A stretch of 64,000 bases of DNA, from NCBI GenBank assembly GCA_045106475.1, contig JBGCEO010000055.1, positions 46,655-110,654 of the forward strand. Reading direction: 5' to 3'. Source of the stretch: Granulosicoccus sp045106475. GTDB lineage: Bacteria > Pseudomonadota > Gammaproteobacteria > Granulosicoccales > Granulosicoccaceae. Of this stretch, positions 42,431-52,214 are shown one piece after another; positions within the stretch are counted from its first letter, which is position 1, and every line of letters starts with the position of its first letter. The notes below the pieces were generated by a model, which was given only the letters and a program-made list of their open reading frames with translations, had not been told where the DNA came from and did no database searches. A program made the position numbers and the translations under genes.

Positions 42431-44638
42431 CTACCAGTTTGTTCTTGATTGCTGGAGTCGTCTTCCAGTTTTACTGCGGCCAATGACAAATTGCAGCAGC
42501 GCTACAATAGTCAGCATTACAACGATAAGCGTCGATGAATAAGCGATAGCAATGCCATAGTCATTGTTTTCTACACGCCCGATAATGTAGCTTGTCGCCA
42601 TATTGTATTCCGCGCTTACCAGAAATATAACAGCGCTGATAGCGGTCATTGCTCGAACGAAACTGAAAACAAGTGCGGCAAGAATTGCCGGACGCATAAG
42701 CGGGAGAATTATTCGCGTGAATGTGCGCCAGGTAGATGCACCCAGCGTTAAAGAAGCCTCATCCAGGCTCTTGTCAAGTTGCGACATTGAGGCTATGCCT
42801 GCACGCACGCCTACAGGCATATTACGGAAGATAAAACTCAGTACCAGAATAGCGCCGGTGCCTGTTAGTTCTATCGGTGGAACATTAAACGCAAGAATGT
42901 AGCTAACACCAATTACCGTACCGGGAATCGCGAAACTAAGCATCGTACCGAACTCAAATGCTCTTTTGCCTGCAAAGTTCTGTCTAACTAACAGCCAGGC
43001 AGTTATTAAACCAATCATTGCAGTCAACGGTGCTGCCGTACCCGCTATCTTCAGTGTTGTCCAGAATGAATCCCAGGCAGAACCTTTAAAATGAATACCA
43101 AACTCATTGAAACCAATTCCAAACGCCGTTATGTAGTGCTTGAATGTAAGTGTATTGTTGAGCCCCCAGGTCTCAACAAAGCCACCGTATAAAATCATTC
43201 CATAGACTGTTAGCGTAAATACAGCCCATGTCAGGGCAATCGCATAGCAGGGCAGCATCACTCTTTTAGGCAAAAGAACGTGCATCCCACCATCACCTTT
43301 CCCGGTTTGAGTTGTATAGGACTTATGACCTAACCAGCGTCGTTGGGCATAAAAGGCCGTTAATGTGAATATCAACAGGGCAATCGCTAAAACCGCTGCC
43401 TTACCTTGATCATTTTGCGCACCGACTATAGCGAAGAATATCTCTGTAGATAGCACGTCATAGTTACCGCCAAGCACCAAGGGGTTTCCGAAATCTGCCA
43501 TGCTTTCAATAAAGCCAAGTAAAAAAGCATTCGCCAGACCAGGGCGCATGAGTGGCAAGGAAACCGTTCTAAATGTCTGCCATTTACTCGCACGCAAGGT
43601 TTGTGCAGCCTCCTCCATCGAGGGGCTAACTCCCTCTACAACACCTATAAGCACCAGAAACGCTATGGGTGTAAATGAGAGCATTTGGGCGATAAATATA
43701 CCCGGCAACCCATACACCCATCGAGTCGGTTGAACATCCAGAATACCTGACACAAACTGTGTGACGGCTCCTGAGAGTCCAAACAACAGAATGATGGCCA
43801 GACCAATAACAAACGGGGGCGTTATGATGGGTAAGACCGTCAGGGCTCTTAGCAGCTTGCCATGTTTAAAGCCTGATCGAGTGGCAACCAGCGCAAACAC
43901 CAGCCCTAGAATAGTGGTAAAGAAACCCACCAGTACCGCAAGAAACAAGGAATTCCAGGCTACACCACACCGTGTACCTCCCTGCACACAACCCAATCCC
44001 CATATTTTGTTATCGAAAAACTTAGCGGCAAAAATCGTAAACGAATAAACGCCGTCATTGTCCCGCAATGCACTGGACAACATTTGTACGATAGGAAAGA
44101 AAATGAATACGGTAACCATGGCGATAACAAAACCAATCGCCCCCACGACAAAAACGTCGCCGTTGACCGCACCACGGCCTGCAATACCGGTTGTGAGATA
44201 AAACAATAGGGCAGCGGTAACGAGCAGAGCACCTGAGCCCATTCCAAACTGGCGATCCTCCAGTGGACCGAAGAGTTGATTTAAAGCGTCGAAATTCCAG
44301 CCACGCAGCCCGATGCCGTAACCCTGTATGGCGAGCCACAGTAGGCCTGCTACCCCTGCAACGAGAAGCACATTAGCTTGGCGTACGGCTCTCGAATGGG
44401 TGCTGCCACTGGCCCTGAAAAATGTAGCCAAGGGCATGAGTAGCCATAATATCAGCGGGGAGAGCCATAGCTTCTCCCCCTGCATAATCAGGAACAATGC
44501 TGGAGCATAGTCGGTATCAAACGGGTAGCCATCAACTAACCATTCGAAACCCCAGAAGCCATCTTCCAGCACATACCAAGGTAGTACACAAAAACCCAGA
44601 AGCCCCAGGATGAGCCACAAGTACATACTTTTGTTCAA
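42431..44638 (-). CDS. Fused two-domain ABC permease (AfuB/FbpB type)
   Basis: 735 residues, about twelve or more helices, carrying two permease domains in one chain. Two EAA loops are visible: EEAAQTLRASKWQTFRTVSL and DEASLTLGASTWRTFTRII. An N-terminal region of about 200 residues with several extra helices precedes the first domain and makes the protein longer than typical FbpB (about 500-700). The chain forms the whole channel. Confidence 0.88.
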   Translation of the reverse strand: MNKSMYLWLILGLLGFCVLPWYVLEDGFWGFEWLVDGYPFDTDYAPALFLIMQGEKLWLSPLILWLLMPLATFFRASGSTHSRAVRQANVLLVAGVAGLLWLAIQGYGIGLRGWNFDALNQLFGPLEDRQFGMGSGALLVTAALLFYLTTGIAGRGAVNGDVFVVGAIGFVIAMVTVFIFFPIVQMLSSALRDNDGVYSFTIFAAKFFDNKIWGLGCVQGGTRCGVAWNSLFLAVLVGFFTTILGLVFALVATRSGFKHGKLLRALTVLPIITPPFVIGLAIILLFGLSGAVTQFVSGILDVQPTRWVYGLPGIFIAQMLSFTPIAFLVLIGVVEGVSPSMEEAAQTLRASKWQTFRTVSLPLMRPGLANAFLLGFIESMADFGNPLVLGGNYDVLSTEIFFAIVGAQNDQGKAAVLAIALLIFTLTAFYAQRRWLGHKSYTTQTGKGDGGMHVLLPKRVMLPCYAIALTWAVFTLTVYGMILYGGFVETWGLNNTLTFKHYITAFGIGFNEFGIHFKGSAWDSFWTTLKIAGTAAPLTAMIGLITAWLLVRQNFAGKRAFEFGTMLSFAIPGTVIGVSYILAFNVPPIELTGTGAILVLSFIFRNMPVGVRAGIASMSQLDKSLDEASLTLGASTWRTFTRIILPLMRPAILAALVFSFVRAMTAISAVIFLVSAEYNMATSYIIGRVENNDYGIAIAYSSTLIVVMLTIVALLQFVIGRSKTGRRLQQSRTNW

Positions 44639-44684
44639 GGACCCATCCTGAAGCTTATAGGGCTAATCGGACCAACTGAATTAA

Positions 44685-45713
44685 TTATTGAGGAAGGACT
44701 GAAACCTCATCATCCCATTTTTTCAACAGTCTTTTTCTCTCCGCAGATGAACCATACTTTTTGAAATCATAGTCGATGAGCTTTATGGATGACAGATCAG
44801 GAGCCATAGGCGAACTGGTTGCACCCGTATTAGACATCACCTGAAACGCCTTGACTTCCAGGGCTCGGGTTTGAACATCAGCCTGCAACGCCCAGTCATA
44901 AAATTTTCGAGCATTCTCAGGGTTTCTACCACCTTTTATCAGGCTCATACCGCCTATTTCATAGCCCGTTCCTTCACAGGGTGCGACCACCTTGATTGGA
45001 AACCCGGATGCTGCCTGTTTCACAGCATCATGCATGAACACAATGCCTATCGTGTTCTCGCCGCGAGCGGCCGCTTTTATAGGTGCGGAACCAGACTTCG
45101 TATATTGATTAATATTTTTGTGCAGCCCCTTCATGAATTCGAAGCCTTCATCCTCTCCAAACAACTGAACGATAGTTGCAAGAGTGGTGTACGCCGTTCC
45201 CGATGAATTCGGATTGGCCATTTGCACATGGCCTTTATACTCAGGCTTTAACAGATCTTTCCAACATGCAGGTATTGGTAAGTTGTTTGCCTTGAGAACA
45301 TCTTCGTTATACCCATATCCCAAAGCCCCTGAGTAGATGCCGATGGTTTGATTATCTGCAGATTCTGCCTGCTTGATTGCCCAGTCATTTTGTTCGCCGC
45401 GCAATGGTGACTCATAAGCATCGCTCAGTCCTTCTTCTGCCGCCTGCAAATGTGGATCGCCCGTTCCACCCCACCAAATATCTCCTTTGGGATTGCTGGA
45501 TTCAGCCTTGATTTGTGCCAGGGTCTCACCTGAACTCTTACGGGTCATACTGACTTTGACGCCAGTCGCTTCCTCAAATCCTGTGGCCATTAGCTGGCAC
45601 CAGTCTTCTTGTGCGCTGCAGTAATAGGTCAGTTTTTCGGCAGCCTGCAGCGGCGATATGATGCTGGAGACCAAGACAGCCGGTGCCAGCAGAAATAGAC
45701 GTTTTTTCCTCAT
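44685..45713 (-). CDS. ABC transporter substrate-binding protein (AfuA/FbpA type)
   Basis: 342 residues with a signal peptide ending near LQA-AE. The mature start KLTYYCSAQEDWCQLMATGF and the DIWWGGTGDPHLQAAEEG and IKAAARGENTIGI stretches match the AfuA group. AfuABC of Actinobacillus was re-assigned from iron to hexose-phosphate uptake, so iron should not be assumed. First gene of the operon, divergent from the TIGR04076 gene. Confidence 0.85.
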   Translation of the reverse strand: MRKKRLFLLAPAVLVSSIISPLQAAEKLTYYCSAQEDWCQLMATGFEEATGVKVSMTRKSSGETLAQIKAESSNPKGDIWWGGTGDPHLQAAEEGLSDAYESPLRGEQNDWAIKQAESADNQTIGIYSGALGYGYNEDVLKANNLPIPACWKDLLKPEYKGHVQMANPNSSGTAYTTLATIVQLFGEDEGFEFMKGLHKNINQYTKSGSAPIKAAARGENTIGIVFMHDAVKQAASGFPIKVVAPCEGTGYEIGGMSLIKGGRNPENARKFYDWALQADVQTRALEVKAFQVMSNTGATSSPMAPDLSSIKLIDYDFKKYGSSAERKRLLKKWDDEVSVLPQ

Positions 45714-45958
45714 GCGTATTCTCTGTAGTGGTTAATTCTATGATTTGCCTGGTAGCAAGTTGATTCTTATTGTTTTATGGGATACGACCTTGCACGTATT
45801 TGGAGCAAGAATCAAGGTCTGTTGCGTCTAAACCTCACAATAGCTGAGCTTGGTGACCCGATATCCTCAATGTCAAATATCCTCAAAGATAGCGCGCTCA
45901 TACTGCTCGCCATTTGCTTAGGCCCTCCTAGGTCCATTCGTGGTAGATTCAGTGGATA

Positions 45959-46324
45959 ATGGATACGGACGACAGCTACTGGCTTTACGATCTCAAAGTT
46001 GAGGTCATCCAGTCAGATAAACCTATGGTTTGTGATCACCAGATTGGTGATTATTTTCTCATGCAAGGAGAAAATCTGATATTTGGTCCGCAAGGGAAAT
46101 TTCCGCTCTATCCACTTGCGGCACTTCTACCACTGCTCCCGGCCCGCCAACGTCAAACCAGCGAGCATGATTGGATGACTACTGACACAGAAATAGCCTG
46201 CCCTGACCCTCATTGTGGCGGGCGTTTTCGCATTACGCGCACCGGCAAGAGAAGCTTTACTCACGCGCAAACCACAGGGTTGCCGGAATTTCGTGGCACA
46301 CCTCATTGGCAGAAGAATAAATAG
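45959..46324 (+). CDS. TIGR04076 family protein
   Basis: 121 residues. The order YDLKVEVIQ, then a conserved Cys-His pair, YPLAALLPLLPARQR, DWMTTDTEIACPDPHCGG is the TIGR04076 pattern. The usual cysteine before the ALxxLLPLL helix reads Tyr-Pro here. The protein is small and soluble, with cysteines that could bind metal. Function unknown; the family is often next to aldo/keto reductases, as here (20 bases). Confidence 0.75.
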   Translation: MDTDDSYWLYDLKVEVIQSDKPMVCDHQIGDYFLMQGENLIFGPQGKFPLYPLAALLPLLPARQRQTSEHDWMTTDTEIACPDPHCGGRFRITRTGKRSFTHAQTTGLPEFRGTPHWQKNK

Positions 46325-46344
46325 AGCACGAGAAATACACTGTA

Positions 46345-47388
46345 ATGGACCAGCGTTATGAGCTTAGCCCCGGCTATTCAATTAGCAGAGTTATCAAAGG
46401 CGGATGGCAACTGGCCGGAGGACATGGCTCCTTTGACAAAAAGCAAGCCATTGCCGACATGCTCACATTTGTCGATAACGGTGTAACAACATTTGACTGT
46501 GCCGATATCTATACAGGTGTCGAAGCGATGATCGGAGAAGCGATCAAAGAGCTAAGTTTGCGAAAACACTTTGATCCGGATAAGCATATTCAGGTGCACA
46601 CCAAGCTTGTACCCGATCTGGATAAACTCACATCCATCACACACCAGGACGTGGAAGCTATTATCGACCGTTCTTTAAAGCGTCTTAATCTGGAAAGACT
46701 ACATCTCGTTCAGTTCTATTGGTGGGATCTATCTATAGGAAACCCTTTAGAGAGTCTCGAAATACTAAAACAACTAAAACGGAAAGGAAAGATCCGCCAC
46801 CTTGGCTGCACAAACTGGGATCAGCTGAGCATGCAACCATTTGCCGAGCACAGCTTTGACATGGTATCTGCCCAAGTGCAGTACTCATTGCTGGACCAGC
46901 GACCCAAGGGAGATTTCACCCAATGGTGTAATCAGCAATCCCTATCCATTTTTTGCTATGGGGTGCTAGCGGGCGGGTTCCTGACCGACTATTGGTTGGG
47001 CAAGAAAGATCCGGGGTTTGAATTTGAAAACAGATCGTTAATCAAATACCGTTTGATCATAGAAGATTTTGGAGGATGGAATCTGTTCCAACAACTCTTG
47101 CAAGTACTTCACGACATTGGCAAGGAACACGCAGTTGCACTATCGGCGGTAGCAACACGCTATATGCTAGATCAGCCTGGAGTCGCGAGCGTTATTATCG
47201 GTGCAAGAACCGCTCTTCACATAAACGATACATTGAGTGCTTTTAAATTCCAGTTAACGGATGATAATCTGGTTGCTATCAAGAGCATCCTGATCAATAA
47301 ACAGGGCCCTAATGGGGCGGTTTATGAACTCGAACGTGATCGAAACGGCCCACATGGGCGCATCATGAAATACAACTTAAACAGTTAA
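46345..47388 (+). CDS. Aldo/keto reductase with catalytic His replaced by Tyr
   Basis: 347-residue TIM barrel. Of the catalytic tetrad, Asp51 and Tyr56 (TFDCADIYTG) and Lys87 (HTKLVP) are present, but the strand-4 histidine is Tyr125 (LVQFYWWD). The sister gene at 58734 keeps LLQLHWW. The change should impair ordinary carbonyl reduction and suggests another proton donor or reaction. The NADPH pocket VIIGART is intact. Overlaps the next ABC gene by 1 base. Confidence 0.85.
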   Translation: MDQRYELSPGYSISRVIKGGWQLAGGHGSFDKKQAIADMLTFVDNGVTTFDCADIYTGVEAMIGEAIKELSLRKHFDPDKHIQVHTKLVPDLDKLTSITHQDVEAIIDRSLKRLNLERLHLVQFYWWDLSIGNPLESLEILKQLKRKGKIRHLGCTNWDQLSMQPFAEHSFDMVSAQVQYSLLDQRPKGDFTQWCNQQSLSIFCYGVLAGGFLTDYWLGKKDPGFEFENRSLIKYRLIIEDFGGWNLFQQLLQVLHDIGKEHAVALSAVATRYMLDQPGVASVIIGARTALHINDTLSAFKFQLTDDNLVAIKSILINKQGPNGAVYELERDRNGPHGRIMKYNLNS

Positions 47389-48173
47389 TGAGTGAGCCAC
47401 CGATACAGCTAAGCACCGATTCGCTGAAAAAGTGCTTTGGACCACTCACAGCTGTCGACGATGTATCGATCAAGATTCAAAAAGGCTCTATTACGGGTCT
47501 GATCGGACCCAATGGTGCTGGCAAATCTACCTTGTTTGACATACTTGCCGGTGAAACACAATCAGATAGCGGCAAGATTCTGCTCAATGGAAGGCCACTC
47601 AGGCATCAATCTGCAGATCAGGTTTATCACCAAGGCCTGGCCAGAACGTTTCAGATTCCGCAACCGTTTCCGGAGATGACAGTGCTGGACAACTTGCTGT
47701 TGGCCTGCCCTGAGCAAATTGGTGAATCGGTCTGGGCACCCGTACTTCGTCGCTCAGCCATTCGCCGACAGGAAGCTGAGCACCTTGATCGGGCCAATGA
47801 AGTGCTTCGCTTTACAACGCTGGATAAAGTGGCACAGCTGGCTGCGAAGAATTTATCCGGTGGACAACAAAAACTACTGGAACTTGCACGAGTACTGATG
47901 GGAAAGCCACAGTTCATTCTACTCGATGAACCAGCAGCTGGAGTAAATCCGACACTAACCAATCTATTATTAGAAAAGGTGCATGTTTTGAATGATCAAG
48001 GAATTACCTTTTTGATCATCGAACATAATATGGATCTCATCATGGATCACTGCAATCCGATAATCGGCATGGCCGACGGACGTGTCATCTTTGAAGGATC
48101 ACCAAGCGAGGCACTATCATGTAAGCAGTTGCTTGATAGTTATCTTGGTGATACGAGTCATCTACAATCATGA
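47388..48173 (+). CDS. Branched-chain-type ABC transporter ATP-binding protein (LivG type)
   Basis: 261 residues. Walker A GPNGAGKSTLFDI, signature LSGGQQKLLELAR, Walker B ILLDEPAAGVNP, and the LivG-type switch FLIIEHNMDL. It overlaps the preceding reductase stop by 1 base and the LivF-type gene by 4. Confidence 0.92.
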   Translation: MSEPPIQLSTDSLKKCFGPLTAVDDVSIKIQKGSITGLIGPNGAGKSTLFDILAGETQSDSGKILLNGRPLRHQSADQVYHQGLARTFQIPQPFPEMTVLDNLLLACPEQIGESVWAPVLRRSAIRRQEAEHLDRANEVLRFTTLDKVAQLAAKNLSGGQQKLLELARVLMGKPQFILLDEPAAGVNPTLTNLLLEKVHVLNDQGITFLIIEHNMDLIMDHCNPIIGMADGRVIFEGSPSEALSCKQLLDSYLGDTSHLQS

Positions 48174-48916
48174 ATAGCCGAACGCTTATCGTCGATACTG
48201 TGAGCGCTGGATATATTTCGGGCATGCACATTATTCATGATATTTGTATGTCGGTACATCCCAAGGAGATCGTCTGTGTTGTCGGGCCGAATGGTGCAGG
48301 CAAATCCACTTTGCTCAAAGCCATCGCAGGACTTTTATCCATTGAACACGGGACCATTACCCTGGGCGATTCCACTATCACCAACATTAGACCCGATAGG
48401 CTAGCCCAATCGGGTGTGGCCTATGTACCTCAGCGAGACAATATATTTCGCACGATGAGTATCGAGCAAAATCTAAAGCTTGCCGCAAAACGTTATCACG
48501 GCAATCGACCACAACAGGTAAAGTCAATTATTGACCTGTTTCCTGTGTTAGAAGATAAATATAAAGTCAAAGCCGGCTCTCTTTCAGGAGGGCAGCGTCA
48601 GTTTTTAGCGATTGCGATGGCATTGGTTGCTGAGCCCCAATTGCTTCTCTTAGACGAACCAAGCGCTGGCCTTTCTCCCAAGGCCACCGAAGAGGTGTTG
48701 GGTATGATGCACACTATTGCCCAATCAGGCGTTGCCATTTTAATGGTCGAACAAAACGTCAAAGCTGCTTTAAACGTATCTAACCGTGCCTATATCCTGG
48801 CAGATGGTCAAAATCAATATGAAGGGGATTCAAAAGCCTTATTGGGCAATCCTGTACTGAGCGAAATTTATCTGGGCGCCAGGCGCAAGGAGAGCTATGC
48901 TGCAAAGTCTGTTTGA
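48170..48916 (+). CDS. Branched-chain-type ABC transporter ATP-binding protein (LivF type)
   Basis: 248 residues. Walker A GPNGAGKSTLLKA, signature LSGGQRQFLAIA, Walker B LLLDEPSAGLSP, switch LMVEQNVKAAL. The ATPase partner of the LivG-type protein; its 3' end overlaps the LivH-type gene by 20 bases, which starts at an ATG 6 bases after AAGGAG. Confidence 0.92.
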   Translation: MNSRTLIVDTVSAGYISGMHIIHDICMSVHPKEIVCVVGPNGAGKSTLLKAIAGLLSIEHGTITLGDSTITNIRPDRLAQSGVAYVPQRDNIFRTMSIEQNLKLAAKRYHGNRPQQVKSIIDLFPVLEDKYKVKAGSLSGGQRQFLAIAMALVAEPQLLLLDEPSAGLSPKATEEVLGMMHTIAQSGVAILMVEQNVKAALNVSNRAYILADGQNQYEGDSKALLGNPVLSEIYLGARRKESYAAKSV

Positions 48917-49808
48917 CGGCATCCTGGTAGGCTCGATTCTATCGCTGGGTGCGATCGGCTTGACGCTGATCATGCATATTTTGCGCTTTGCGAACTTTTC
49001 ACACGCCGAGCTAATATCGCTGGGGGCCTACTTTAGCCTCACGCTCGACAAAACCGTAAGTGCTGTTTCATCTGCGCTGGCTCACTCACTGCCATCACTG
49101 AGTGTGAGTTTTTCACTGATCATTGCCATGCTGCTATCACTGTTAATAACGGGTGTGTTTGCGGCCATCATAGATATTCTGGTATTTAAGCGTTTGAGAG
49201 AAAATGCGGGGCCGCTGACAATGGTTTTTGCATCTTTTGGTATCGGCTTAATCGTGCGCAATGTGATCGGGCTAGTGTACGGATTGAAATCCACGCACTA
49301 CAACAACGATATTGCCTTTGCAATGATGCTAAGCGCAGATCCACTTTTACTGGTCAAGGCAGACCAATTATTTATACTGGTTCTTACACTTATCGTGATG
49401 GTGGCATTGCACCTGTTTGTGACGAAAACCTCCATTGGATATGCGCTGCTGGCCATCTCCGAAAATCCCACTCTTGCGCAAGTCAATGGCATCAATCTGG
49501 CCAGCATGGTCAGGCTGGCCTGGATGCTGGGTGGAGCGCTGGCTGCCATAGCTGGCGTGTGCTATGCCCTGAATAATCAGTTGAGCCCCGTTATGGGACG
49601 CGATCTTGTGCTATCGCTGTTTGCCGCTGCCATAGTCGGCGGAATCGGCAGCATATACGGTGCTGCTCTGGGTGGTTTGATAGTCGGCCTTGCCTCTAGC
49701 CTGGCTCTAATATTTATCCCTACAGGATACAAGCCGGCTATACCTTTCATCATCATACTCTTCGCACTGTATATCCGACCTACAGGTCTCTTTGGTGAAG
49801 ACAGATGA
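48897..49808 (+). CDS. Branched-chain-type ABC transporter permease (LivH type)
   Basis: 303 residues, about eight helices, beginning LFDGILVGSILSLGAIGLTL and containing the family segments MHILRFANFSHAE and AIVGGIGSIYGAALGG. Half of the membrane channel; overlaps the LivM-type gene by 4 bases. Confidence 0.9.
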   Translation: MLQSLFDGILVGSILSLGAIGLTLIMHILRFANFSHAELISLGAYFSLTLDKTVSAVSSALAHSLPSLSVSFSLIIAMLLSLLITGVFAAIIDILVFKRLRENAGPLTMVFASFGIGLIVRNVIGLVYGLKSTHYNNDIAFAMMLSADPLLLVKADQLFILVLTLIVMVALHLFVTKTSIGYALLAISENPTLAQVNGINLASMVRLAWMLGGALAAIAGVCYALNNQLSPVMGRDLVLSLFAAAIVGGIGSIYGAALGGLIVGLASSLALIFIPTGYKPAIPFIIILFALYIRPTGLFGEDR

Positions 49809-50743
49809 TTGGCATAGTTTCGTACCTCGTTTTTTTTCTTACCATCGCCTTGATCCTGGCAATCGCTGTACTCGGTTTGAACCTGCAATGGGGCTATACC
49901 GGTTTGTTCAACGGTGGCATCGTTGCGTTTTTCGGAGCAGGTGCTTACGGGATGGTTTTACTCGGAGGACCGGCAAGACCAGACGGTTTCGGTGGTTTTG
50001 CCTTGCCCTATCCTGTTGCACTTATGGGCGGAATCCTGTTAGCCGGGATTCTGGCTTTTTTGGTAGGTCTGGCTACAACGCGTTTGCGCCACGACTATCT
50101 GGCGATCGCCACGTTTGGCGTTGCGATAGCACTGGAATCAGTGGTTAGGAATGCTGAGTTTTTAACGGGAGGTGCCAAAGGACTGCGCGGTTTTGAGCGC
50201 CCGTTTGAATCTCTGGTCAACGACTCTTTTACATACAACTCGCTGTTCCTGCTTTTTGTGGTCGTCTGCTTACTGCTGGTGTATGCATTTCTTGAAACAC
50301 TCGTGCGTTCTCCGTTTGGGCGACTGCTCAGAGCTGTGCGGGAAAATGAACAGGCAGCACGCTCTCTGGGTAAATCACCGCCTGCAATCCGTCTTACCTC
50401 CTTTGTGCTGGGCGCGATGATCATGGGCTTATCGGGAAGCTTGTACGCCACTTTTTATGCATTCATCAGTCCCCAGGATCTGGCTCCTATTCTTACTTTC
50501 CAGATCTGGGCCATGCTCATTGTGGGGGGTAGCGGCAATAATCGAGGCGCAATACTCGGAACACTGGTTGTCTGGGGAGGATGGGTTGGCAGTGGGTGGT
50601 TGCTGGCAGCAGCGGCACCCCAATCATGGCAGCTGTACGCTGGCTCTATCCAATACATCCTCATCGGCTGTATTATTGTGTTGACCTTACTGGCCCGTCC
50701 ACGCGGCCTGCTACCCGAGAAACTGACACAAACACGCTTTTAA
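49805..50743 (+). CDS. Branched-chain-type ABC transporter permease (LivM type)
   Basis: 312 residues, about nine helices. The segments LNLQWGYTGLFNGGIVAFFG, TTRLRHDYLAIATFGVA and LIVGGSGNNRGAILG are characteristic of LivM. Second half of the channel. Confidence 0.9.
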   Translation: MIGIVSYLVFFLTIALILAIAVLGLNLQWGYTGLFNGGIVAFFGAGAYGMVLLGGPARPDGFGGFALPYPVALMGGILLAGILAFLVGLATTRLRHDYLAIATFGVAIALESVVRNAEFLTGGAKGLRGFERPFESLVNDSFTYNSLFLLFVVVCLLLVYAFLETLVRSPFGRLLRAVRENEQAARSLGKSPPAIRLTSFVLGAMIMGLSGSLYATFYAFISPQDLAPILTFQIWAMLIVGGSGNNRGAILGTLVVWGGWVGSGWLLAAAAPQSWQLYAGSIQYILIGCIIVLTLLARPRGLLPEKLTQTRF

Positions 50744-50774
50744 TTACAACAACAATCGATGCCTGGGAGGCACT

Positions 50775-52061
50775 ATGAAACGTACTAAATCATTATTAGC
50801 TATGGGATATGGAGTACTGAGTATTGGATTGGCTGCAATCACTTTAAGTCTGTCACCGGTAGCAATAAGTCACGCAGCAGATTGCACCACGAAGATTGGA
50901 GCAGTTCTACCTACTTCTGTGGACTGGGGTCGACCCATTGCCGAAACTGCACAATTTGCAGTCGACATCTTTAATGAATCAGGTGGCGTGAAAGGCTGTG
51001 ACATCGAAATGGTTTTAAGGGATACGCAAGTTGATCCTAAAATCGGAGTAGATGCAGCCAAGGCACTTGTAGATCTGGATAAAGTACCAGTCTTGCTGGG
51101 AGCCGTATCCAGCGGTGTATCGATGCCAATACTCACATCAGTCACTGTGCCGTCGGGGGTCATGCAAATGTCCTGCTGTTCATCCTCAACAGCGTTTACC
51201 GATGTAGCTAGTGCAGGTGAAACCGAAGGCTTATGGTTTCGCACGTTTGCCACTACCCGAAACCAGGCTGCCGTTGCTGCAAAATTAATACAGGAACGCG
51301 GTTACAAGAGCATCGGTATCTTCTATAAAAACGATGACTGGGGACAAGACATCGGCAAACTCGTTGCCGCTGATCTAAAGAAGATGGGCATTGAGGTAAC
51401 CACCTCAGCAGCGATAAATGACGCTCAACCTTCCTACCGCGCCGAAGTTACTGAAGTATTGAAAACCAAGCCAGAAGCCTTGTACCTTGCCATTTACCCT
51501 ACAGAAGGTATTTCAGTTGTTAGAGAATGGATTTCGCTCGGTGGTACGCAAAAAATGGTTGTTGCCAATGCCCTGAAGTCAGACGAATTCCGCGATGGTG
51601 TTGGCATGCAATACCTGGGCGATGTAGTCGGTCATGATTCTGCACCGCCACGAACCGACTCCGCCAACACCTTTACCGAAATGTACAAAGCCAAATTCGA
51701 CTCCGAGCCCAATGGCCCCGGTCTGCCCAATAGTTTTGATGGTGTCATGATATCGCTACTTGCGATGGAGGCAGCGCCAGAACTCACCGGTGCATCGATA
51801 GCGGCTCAGGTTTCCAAGGTGACTGATCCGGATGGCACGCCTATCTTTCCTGATATGAACGGTTTGATGGAAGCTCGCAAACTACTTGCCGACGGTAAAT
51901 CGATCTCTTATCAAGGCGCTACCGGTGCCGTGGTATTTGATAGTAATGGCGATGTATCAGCACCGGCGGTTGCCTGGTCATTTAGCGAAGGCGGTACTGA
52001 AGAAGTCGCTTACTATCCACTTGCCGACGTCGATGCATTTATCGCGACCTTAAGCAAGTAG
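50775..52061 (+). CDS. Branched-chain-type ABC transporter substrate-binding protein (LivK type)
   Basis: 428 residues with a long signal peptide ending near SHA-AD, GGGAGG ribosome site, and a periplasmic type I fold with IGAVLPTSVDWGRP, AVDIFNESGGVKG and RDTQVDPKIGVDAAKALVD. LivK-like receptors bind amino acids, amides, urea or aromatic compounds; the operon suggests a purine-related ligand here (inference). Confidence 0.88.
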   Translation: MKRTKSLLAMGYGVLSIGLAAITLSLSPVAISHAADCTTKIGAVLPTSVDWGRPIAETAQFAVDIFNESGGVKGCDIEMVLRDTQVDPKIGVDAAKALVDLDKVPVLLGAVSSGVSMPILTSVTVPSGVMQMSCCSSSTAFTDVASAGETEGLWFRTFATTRNQAAVAAKLIQERGYKSIGIFYKNDDWGQDIGKLVAADLKKMGIEVTTSAAINDAQPSYRAEVTEVLKTKPEALYLAIYPTEGISVVREWISLGGTQKMVVANALKSDEFRDGVGMQYLGDVVGHDSAPPRTDSANTFTEMYKAKFDSEPNGPGLPNSFDGVMISLLAMEAAPELTGASIAAQVSKVTDPDGTPIFPDMNGLMEARKLLADGKSISYQGATGAVVFDSNGDVSAPAVAWSFSEGGTEEVAYYPLADVDAFIATLSK

Positions 52062-52125
52062 GCAGCGGCAGACAATTCTGGTAAGCACTAATAATTTTTA
52101 ACAACTTATCACGGCACTCCTGAAA

Positions 52126-52171
52126 GCTGGGAACATTGTCATAGAGCAATTTAGTAGACAATGTTTTCAGC
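52126..52171 (+). other. Long stem-loop between two importers
   Basis: AACATTGTC (52132-52140) and GACAATGTT (52157-52165) are a perfect 9-bp pair around a 16-base loop. Allowing two G-T pairs the stem grows to about 15 bp, GCTG...CAGC. No T run follows. It lies between the LivK-type receptor gene and the next receptor gene, so partial termination or mRNA protection is likely. Confidence 0.5.
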
Positions 52172-52214
52172 ATCCTTACCTCACAAGCAGTTAACCTAAC
52201 AAAGGAATACCTGT

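Noticed and set aside
44685..45713. Ferric iron receptor assignment from FbpA similarity
   Set aside because: AfuA-type homologues are known to bind hexose phosphates, and no tyrosine pair typical of iron binding was evident.
45777..45959. 60-codon frame upstream of the TIGR04076 gene
   Set aside because: No recognisable domain and it overlaps the promoter region of two divergent operons.
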